Shown: piece after piece, positions 58,666 through 64,000 of the stretch
Layout: each line of letters starts with the position of its first letter
How positions within the stretch are numbered: the first letter of the stretch is position 1
NCBI GenBank assembly: GCA_020161065.1
Contig: JAIUPH010000008.1
Coordinates: 124,001-188,000, forward strand
Origin: Pseudomonadota bacterium
GTDB taxonomy: Bacteria > Pseudomonadota > Gammaproteobacteria > Burkholderiales > Burkholderiaceae_C
Length of the DNA: 64,000 bases
Reading direction: 5' to 3'
Notes under the pieces: generated by a model
The model's database searches: none
Told to the model about the DNA's origin: nothing
The model's input: the letters and a program-made list of their open reading frames with translations, nothing else
Position numbers and translations under genes: made by a program

Positions 58666-59063
58666 GTCGATTCGAGCCAGCGATGACCTGCTTTTCGAAG
58701 CGAATGATGGGACGGTTCTCGCGCTGCATCCAATTAGAAGTGTGGCGCGACTAGATAAGCTTCTCTTATGTTTTGAATGCGCCTCCGACTGGCGCTGATG
58801 CGTAGACGCTTCCCTGCATTTGGCCAGCGGTCCCGGTTGACTCCCAATCGATCCGAGCCACACGGCGCACTGAGAACGACCTCGCTTCTCGTCTCTCGCC
58901 TTTGCCGCGCCAACCGTAACGTCGTTCCGAGCGAGCACCAGCCACCGCGCAGCTTGGCAGGGGCGAGCGATGGGCGGCCCGCGCAGACCCTCAGGCCCGC
59001 GGCGGCGCGATCATCGCCGCGTGTCAGCCTAGCGACTTCGGCATCCAGCGCACCCGCACGCCA
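58666..59063. promoter_or_regulatory. Non-coding right end of the island with a LysR-type box
   Basis: About 400 bp without a convincing gene. The part next to the carboxyltransferase start is the most A/T-rich stretch nearby and contains ATAAG-N5-CTTAT at 58755-58769. That is a perfect inverted repeat with the T-N11-A form of LysR-family binding sites. The remainder, up to the pfp repeat at 59064, shows no recognisable feature. It is probably the promoter region of the minus-strand carboxylase operon plus junction sequence. Confidence 0.55.
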
Positions 59064-59461
59064 CCCTCCTCACCCCTTCAACACCTTGTCCACCCTCGCC
59101 CCCCGCAGCCTGAAGGCATCGGGCATCCGCGAGCCCAGCAGCGGGCGCAGGTACAGGCGGAAGGCGTCGGTCACGTCGGTGCCGCTGGCGGTAATGAACT
59201 CGTCTTCCATCGTGCGCGTCTTGCCGGCCACGGCGTCCAGCGGCAGCAGTTCGTAGTCGGCCGAATAGAAGCCGGTGCGCTTGATGGCCACCGAGCCGTC
59301 GCCGTGTTTGCCGTTGACGCCCCAGAAGGCGTATTGCACGGCCTTCTCGCCGACCTCGCGCGCCTCGCGCTGGTCGACGTCGGAGACGCAGCCGACGAAG
59401 CTGCGCTGCAGGTAGCCGAAGGTGTCGCCGCGCACGCGCTTGATCTTGAGCTTGGACTTGA
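59064..59461. repeat. Right direct repeat: 3' end of the intact pfp gene
   Basis: This is the partner of 44580-44977. Here the repeat is part of the uninterrupted pfp gene and includes a few bases beyond its stop. On its right the pfp coding sequence continues; on its left lies the non-coding end of the island. Confidence 0.95.
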
Positions 59462-60296
59462 TCTCGTCGCACAGCAGGTCGGCCAGCGCGCCGCTGCCCG
59501 AGAGCTGCACGTTGCCGTGGGCGTCGCGCTCCAGGTCCTTGGCCAATTGCTCGGCGATGCTCTTGCCCGCGGCGTCGTGGATGCCTTCGCTCACCGCGAT
59601 CACGCAGCGCCCGTGGCGCTCGTACGTGGCCTTCACGTCGGCCAGGAACTTGTCCAGCTCGAACACGCGCTCGGGCAGGTAGATGAGGTGCGGGCCGTCG
59701 TCGGGAAACTTCTTGCCCAGGGCGCTGGCCGCCGTCAGAAAGCCCGCGTGGCGCCCCATCACCACGCCCACGTAGACGCCGGGCAGCGCCGCGTTGTCGA
59801 GGTTGGCGCCGGCGAAGGCCTGGGCCACGAAGCGCGCCGCGCTGGGAAAGCCCGGCGTGTGGTCGTTGTGCACCAGGTCGTTGTCGATGGTCTTGGGGAT
59901 GTGGATGCAGCGCAGCGGGTAGCCGGCCTTGCGCGCCTCGTCGGCGATGATGCGCACGGTGTCGCTGCTGTCGTTGCCGCCGATGTTGAAGAAGTGCTCG
60001 ATGCGGTGCGCCTGCAGCACCTTGAACATCTCCTGGCAGTAGGCCAGGTCGGGCTTGTCGCGCGTGCTGCCCAGTGCCGCGGCCGGCGTGTCGGCCACCA
60101 GCTCCAGGTTGTGGCTGGTTTCCTGCGTCAGGTCGATGAAGTCTTCGTTGACGACGCCGCGCACGCCGTGGCGGGCGCCGTAGACGCGCGTCACCTCGCG
60201 GAAGCGCCGCGCTTCGAGCACCACGCCCACCAGCGACTGGTTGATCACCGCGGTGGGGCCGCCGCCCTGGGCGACGAGGATCTTGCCGGACGACAT
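59070..60296 (-). CDS. pfp: Pyrophosphate-dependent 6-phosphofructokinase
   Basis: A 408-residue enzyme that interconverts fructose 6-phosphate and fructose 1,6-bisphosphate with PPi as phosphoryl donor, reversibly. The N-terminus has AQGGGPTAVINQSL. The nucleotide-site motif is GGNDSSD (near residue 99), with Asp where ATP-dependent enzymes have Gly, followed by PKTIDNDL (Lys in place of Gly), both signs of PPi use. VMGRHAGFL and AVSEGI are also present. ATG 60296 has AGGAGG nine bases upstream. Its last 130 codons are duplicated at 44586-44977. It is divergent from the aldehyde dehydrogenase gene. Confidence 0.93.
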   Translation of the reverse strand: MSSGKILVAQGGGPTAVINQSLVGVVLEARRFREVTRVYGARHGVRGVVNEDFIDLTQETSHNLELVADTPAAALGSTRDKPDLAYCQEMFKVLQAHRIEHFFNIGGNDSSDTVRIIADEARKAGYPLRCIHIPKTIDNDLVHNDHTPGFPSAARFVAQAFAGANLDNAALPGVYVGVVMGRHAGFLTAASALGKKFPDDGPHLIYLPERVFELDKFLADVKATYERHGRCVIAVSEGIHDAAGKSIAEQLAKDLERDAHGNVQLSGSGALADLLCDEIKSKLKIKRVRGDTFGYLQRSFVGCVSDVDQREAREVGEKAVQYAFWGVNGKHGDGSVAIKRTGFYSADYELLPLDAVAGKTRTMEDEFITASGTDVTDAFRLYLRPLLGSRMPDAFRLRGARVDKVLKG

Positions 60297-60390
60297 TAGA
60301 GAGCACCTCCTGAAAGCATTGTGCGCCCGCGTGCCGCTGAAGCCGCAGACCTATGATGACCGCATCGTCCGCTTGTCTGCCGAGGCCTTC

Positions 60391-61827
60391 ATGAGCGCCG
60401 TCCTGCAACTCCAGCCCAGTGCTTCCGACCAGCCCCTGCGCGCCGCCTTCGCGCGCTTGCTGGCCGGCTTCGAGGCCGAGCGCGACCCCAGCCTGGCCGT
60501 GCGGCTGGACCGGCTGCAGCGGCTGGACGCCATGCTCACGCGCATGGCGCCCGCGATGCTGCAGGCCGTGTCCGACGACTTCGGCCACCGCCCGCCCGAG
60601 GTGACGCGGCTGGCCGACATCCTCCCGGTGCAGATGACGCTGCGCCACACGCGCCGCCACCTGCGCCGCTGGATGAAGACGCGGCGCATGCCCACCGCGC
60701 TGGTGCAGCGCCCGGGCTGGAACCGGCTGATGCGCCAGCCGCTGGGCGTGGTGGGCATCGTCAGCCCCTGGAACTACCCCGGCATGCTGGCGCTGACGCC
60801 GGCCATCGCGGCGCTGGCCGCCGGCAACCGGGTGATGATCAAGCCCTCCGAGATCGGCCCGCGCTTCGCCGAGCTGCTGCGCGAGCAGGTGGCGCAATCG
60901 TTCTCGGCCGACGAGATGGTGGTGATCACCGGCGACGCCGAGCTCGGCCGCGCCTTCGTCGCGCTGCCCTTCCACCACCTGCTGTTCACCGGCTCCACCG
61001 CGGTGGGCCGCCAGGTGGCGCTGGCGGCGGCGGCCAACCTGACCCCCGTCACGCTGGAACTGGGCGGCAAGTCGCCGGCCATCCTGTCGGCCAGCTGCGC
61101 GCTGGAACGCAGCGTGCAGCGGCTGGTGGCCGGCAAGCTGCTCAACGCCGGGCAGACCTGCATCGCGCCCGACTACGTGCTGCTGCCGCGCGCGCGCGTC
61201 GACGACTTCGTGGCCGCGGTGCAGCGCGCGCACGCCGCGCTCTACCCGACGGTGGCCGCCAACCCCGACTACACCAGCATCGCCACCGAGCGCCACTACC
61301 GCCGGCTGCTGGCGCTGCTGGACGACGCCAAGGCGCAGGGCGCCACCGTGTTGCCGGCGCATGCCGAAGCGCCGTCAGACGCCACGCGCAAGCTGCCGCT
61401 GCAACTGGTGCTGCAGCCGCGCGCCGGCATGCGCGTGATGCAGGAGGAGATCTTCGGCCCCATCCTGCCGGTGCTGACCTACGAGCGCATCGACGAAGTG
61501 ATCTCGTACGTCAACGGACACGACCGCCCGCTGGCGCTGTACTGGTTCGGCGACGACGGCGCCGAGCGCGAACAGGTGCTGCGCCAGACGCTGGCCGGCG
61601 GCGTGACGGTGAACGACACGCTGTGGCACATCGTGCAGGAAGACCTGCCCTTCGGCGGCGTGGGCGCCAGCGGCATGGGGGCGTACCACGGCGAATGGGG
61701 CTTCCGCGCCTTCAGCAAGGAAACCGGCGTCTACCACCAGAGCCCGTGGTCGGCCAGCAAGCTGCTGTTTCCGCCGTACGGCCGCACCTTCGAGCGGCTG
61801 ACCGCGATGCTGCGCCGCATCGGCTGA
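60391..61827 (+). CDS. Aldehyde dehydrogenase, coniferyl-aldehyde dehydrogenase type
   Basis: A 478-residue aldehyde dehydrogenase. ATG 60391 gives the normal family length; upstream in-frame codons extend into the pfp promoter region. Marks are SPWNYPGMLALTP (near residue 130), TLELGGKSPAIL with the general-base Glu (near 220), LLNAGQTCIAPDYVL with the nucleophile Cys (near 254), EEIFGPILPV and the final GGVGASGMGAYHGEWGF. It is a closer match to the coniferyl-aldehyde dehydrogenase group than the copy at 41975. It is divergent from pfp with 94 bp between starts. Confidence 0.9.
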   Translation: MSAVLQLQPSASDQPLRAAFARLLAGFEAERDPSLAVRLDRLQRLDAMLTRMAPAMLQAVSDDFGHRPPEVTRLADILPVQMTLRHTRRHLRRWMKTRRMPTALVQRPGWNRLMRQPLGVVGIVSPWNYPGMLALTPAIAALAAGNRVMIKPSEIGPRFAELLREQVAQSFSADEMVVITGDAELGRAFVALPFHHLLFTGSTAVGRQVALAAAANLTPVTLELGGKSPAILSASCALERSVQRLVAGKLLNAGQTCIAPDYVLLPRARVDDFVAAVQRAHAALYPTVAANPDYTSIATERHYRRLLALLDDAKAQGATVLPAHAEAPSDATRKLPLQLVLQPRAGMRVMQEEIFGPILPVLTYERIDEVISYVNGHDRPLALYWFGDDGAEREQVLRQTLAGGVTVNDTLWHIVQEDLPFGGVGASGMGAYHGEWGFRAFSKETGVYHQSPWSASKLLFPPYGRTFERLTAMLRRIG

Positions 61828-61990
61828 CGGCCCGGCGGCTCGGCGCCCCGGCGGCGGCCCGGTCGCAGCCGTAACCGGCCGACACGGGCGCTTACCAACG
61901 CCGACGCATTTCTTCACCTGCGGCGGCGCCGATCCGCTGCAATGCGCGGGCCTTCGAAGCTGCCCGCGCCGCCTTGCCGGCGCCCGCCTC

Positions 61991-64000
61991 ATGAACCTCG
62001 CCGCATCGCGCGGCCGGGCGCGCCGCCCCGGCCTTGGCATCGCCTTGAGCGTCGCCCGACGCTTCACCTCGTGCATCCTGCTGGCCGCCGCGTGCGCGGT
62101 GCCGGCGCAGGCGCAGTCCACCACCGCCACGACCGCCACGCCCACCGCCGGCCGCCTCATCGTGCGCGCCTACGGCAGCGTGGCCGCCGGCGTGTGGCCG
62201 GAGATGGAGGTGCGCCTCAACGGCGTCTCGCTCGGCAAGACCACGGTCGGCTCGGCCGCACCTACCGACTATGTGTTCAGCGCCAGCGGCCTGGCGGCCG
62301 GCGCCAAGGTCGACGTGGTCTTCACCAACGACGCCGCCGTCGGCGGCCAGGACCGCAACCTGTACGTGATGACGCTCAGCGACGGCAGCACCACCGTGCT
62401 GCCCACGCTGCCCGGCGCGCTGATCGACCGCGGCAGCGGCGCCAAGGCCTTCGACGGGCTGGACACGGTGGCCGCCCAGTCGGGCATCTACTGGTCGGGC
62501 GCGCTGCGCCTGACCTGGCCGGCACCGTCGTCGAGCAGCGCCAACCTGGCGGCCCGCGCCGCGGCGGCGCGCTTCCTGCTGCAGGCCAGCTTCGGGCCGA
62601 CGCCGGCCGGCATCGACCAGCTTGCCGCCAGCACGCCGGCGCAGTGGATCGCCAGCCAGATGGCGATCGCCTACAAGAGCGACTTCGTCAGCCACGTGCA
62701 GGCCAAGTGGAACCAGGGCGCCGACTACCGCCCCGGTGGCAGCAACTACACCGATAGCTGGGTGGGCGAACGCTTCTGGGCCACCGCCGCCACGGCGCCC
62801 GACCAGTTGCGCAAGCGCATGGCCTTCGCGCTGCACCACATCCTGATGGCGTCGCAGAACGACTCCAACCTCTACAACCACTCGCGCGCCTACGCGCGCT
62901 ACCTCGACATCCTGAACCAGCACGCCTTCGGCAACTACCGCGCGCTGCTGGAAGAGATCGCGCTCAGCCCGGCGATGGGCATCTACCTCTCGCACCTGCG
63001 CAACCGCAAGGAAGACCCGGCCAGCGGCCGCGTGCCCGACGAGAACTTCGCGCGCGAGCTGATGCAGCTGTTCACCATCGGCCTGGCCGAGCTCAACGCC
63101 GACGGCACGCCGAAGACCGACGCCGCCGGCAAGGCGATCGAGACCTACGGCAACGCCGACGTGATGGCGCTGGCCAAGGTGTTCACCGGCTGGTCGTGGG
63201 CCTTCCCCGACAACCAGCTCACCGAGAACCGCTTCCGCTGGGGATGGCCCGACTACAAGCTGGGCAGCGACACGCAGATCGACCTGCAGCGCATGAAGTT
63301 CTACCCCGGCCAGGGCTCGACTGCGGAAGTCAAGCTGTTCGCCGGCAAGCGTTGGGGCGTGACGATTCCCGCCGGCACCGAGGCCAACGCCAAGCTGAAG
63401 ATCGCGCTCGACACGCTGTTCAACCACCCCAACGTCGGGCCCTTCGTCGGCCGCCAGCTGATCCAGCAGTTCGTCACCAGCGCGCCCAGCACGGCCTACG
63501 TCGCGCGCGTGGCGGCGGCCTTCAACGACAACGGCGCCGGCGTTCGCGGCGACCTGGCCGCCGTGCTGCGCGCCGTGCTGCTGGACGCCGAGGCGCGCAA
63601 CGCGCCGGCGGCCACCAGCGGCAAGCTGCGCGAGCCGGTGCTGCGCGTCACGCAGTGGCTGCGCGCCTTCAACGCCACGTCGGCCAGCGGCCAGTACATG
63701 CTGGCCTGGGAGCTGGACGCGCAAGGCCAGCGCATCTGGCGCGCGCCCTCGGTGTTCGGCTGGTTCCGCCCCGGCTACGTGCCGCCGGGCACGGCCTTCG
63801 CGGCGCGCCAGGCCACGGCGCCGGAGTTCCAGCTGGCCAACGAAAGCAGCAGCGCCGCCTGGGTCAACCAGGCCGAGGCGATGGTCGGCTGGGGCATGGG
63901 CTGGAACGGCAGCGGCGCCGACGCGGTGGCCTCGTACGCGGCGCAGCAGTCGCTGGCGGCGGCCGGCAACGTGGGCGCGCTGCTCGACAACCTGAACGTG
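61991..64000 (+). CDS. DUF1800 family protein with an N-terminal CBM60-like domain (3' end outside window)
   Basis: At least 670 residues, open to the last base. It has a signal peptide (hydrophobic CILLAAACAVPAQAQ, cleavage near residue 42). Next comes a beta domain (about 55-175) with LNGVSLGKTTV and VVFTNDAAVGGQDRNLYV, which resembles calcium-dependent carbohydrate-binding modules of family 60. The rest is DUF1800: AARFLLQASFGPT (near 195), RKRMAFALHHILM, DENFARELMQLFTIGL (near 355), KVFTGWSW, FNHPNVGPFVGRQLI. DUF1800 proteins are secreted, of unknown reaction, and usually encoded before a DUF1501 protein, which would lie just past the window. Confidence 0.88.
   Translation, partial: MNLAASRGRARRPGLGIALSVARRFTSCILLAAACAVPAQAQSTTATTATPTAGRLIVRAYGSVAAGVWPEMEVRLNGVSLGKTTVGSAAPTDYVFSASGLAAGAKVDVVFTNDAAVGGQDRNLYVMTLSDGSTTVLPTLPGALIDRGSGAKAFDGLDTVAAQSGIYWSGALRLTWPAPSSSSANLAARAAAARFLLQASFGPTPAGIDQLAASTPAQWIASQMAIAYKSDFVSHVQAKWNQGADYRPGGSNYTDSWVGERFWATAATAPDQLRKRMAFALHHILMASQNDSNLYNHSRAYARYLDILNQHAFGNYRALLEEIALSPAMGIYLSHLRNRKEDPASGRVPDENFARELMQLFTIGLAELNADGTPKTDAAGKAIETYGNADVMALAKVFTGWSWAFPDNQLTENRFRWGWPDYKLGSDTQIDLQRMKFYPGQGSTAEVKLFAGKRWGVTIPAGTEANAKLKIALDTLFNHPNVGPFVGRQLIQQFVTSAPSTAYVARVAAAFNDNGAGVRGDLAAVLRAVLLDAEARNAPAATSGKLREPVLRVTQWLRAFNATSASGQYMLAWELDAQGQRIWRAPSVFGWFRPGYVPPGTAFAARQATAPEFQLANESSSAAWVNQAEAMVGWGMGWNGSGADAVASYAAQQSLAAAGNVGALLDNLNV

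Overview
The window is very GC-rich DNA, almost fully packed with genes, with ATGA start/stop overlaps and many GTG starts. Gene content fits a betaproteobacterium of the order Burkholderiales: a ccm operon, Bug-family solute receptors, LivFGHM-type ABC systems, a PPi-dependent phosphofructokinase, sox genes, and C/G-rich extragenic hairpin repeats of a kind familiar from that order. The genus cannot be fixed from sequence alone. No rRNA, tRNA, CRISPR array or transposase was seen.

Layout. (1) 1-1352: the end of a cytochrome c maturation operon (ccmF 3' end, ccmG, ccmH). (2) 1426-3505, minus strand: an isomerase-type crotonase and an isovaleryl-type acyl-CoA dehydrogenase. (3) 3770-25701, plus strand: an unbroken run of 20 genes. 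It holds a branched-chain-type ABC importer with an acyl-CoA synthetase inserted, an SDR of the enoyl-/dienoyl-CoA reductase type, a methylglutaconyl-type hydratase, an AtuA-like protein, a TetR regulator, and a three-subunit biotin-dependent acyl-CoA carboxylase. A second CoA ligase, a flavin oxidoreductase, a chromene-carboxylate isomerase-like protein, a canonical hydratase, two more solute receptors and an alpha/beta hydrolase follow. Together they read as uptake, CoA activation, carboxylation and hydration of a methyl-branched or isoprenoid-like acid (Atu/Liu logic). (4) 25763-32672, minus strand: a probable conflict or signalling system with three genes. These are a DUF4062 protein, a 1357-residue KGGVGR-ATPase/TIR-like/STAND/TM/LytR_C-like/FGE-like protein, and a peptidoglycan-binding GH46-like protein. 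(5) 32718-37345, minus strand: soxXYZA (no soxB, C or D here) directly behind a Tat-exported molybdenum hydroxylase and its 2Fe-2S subunit. (6) 37471-43417: an AraC regulator divergent from a small oxidation operon (FAD oxidase, GMC oxidoreductase, aldehyde dehydrogenase). (7) 43480-44409: a dienelactone-hydrolase-like protein.

(8) 44580-59461 is the clearest structural anomaly. About 398 bp covering the 3' end of pfp occurs twice as a direct repeat (44580-44977 and 59064-59461, roughly 98% identical by eye). The repeats enclose about 14.1 kb that carries a second, independently organised Atu/Liu-like pathway. That pathway has two CaiB-type CoA-transferases, two acyl-CoA dehydrogenases, a hydratase, a LysR regulator, a Bug receptor, a second AtuA-like protein, a fused biotin carboxylase-BCCP and a carboxyltransferase. 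A thiolase remnant is cut off at the left junction. This looks like an acquired or recombined catabolic island. (9) 59070-64000: intact pfp, a coniferyl-aldehyde-type dehydrogenase and a DUF1800 protein that runs off the window.

The two results most worth following are the membrane-anchored TIR/STAND/FGE locus (25763-32672) and the pfp-flanked island with a second Atu-like module.
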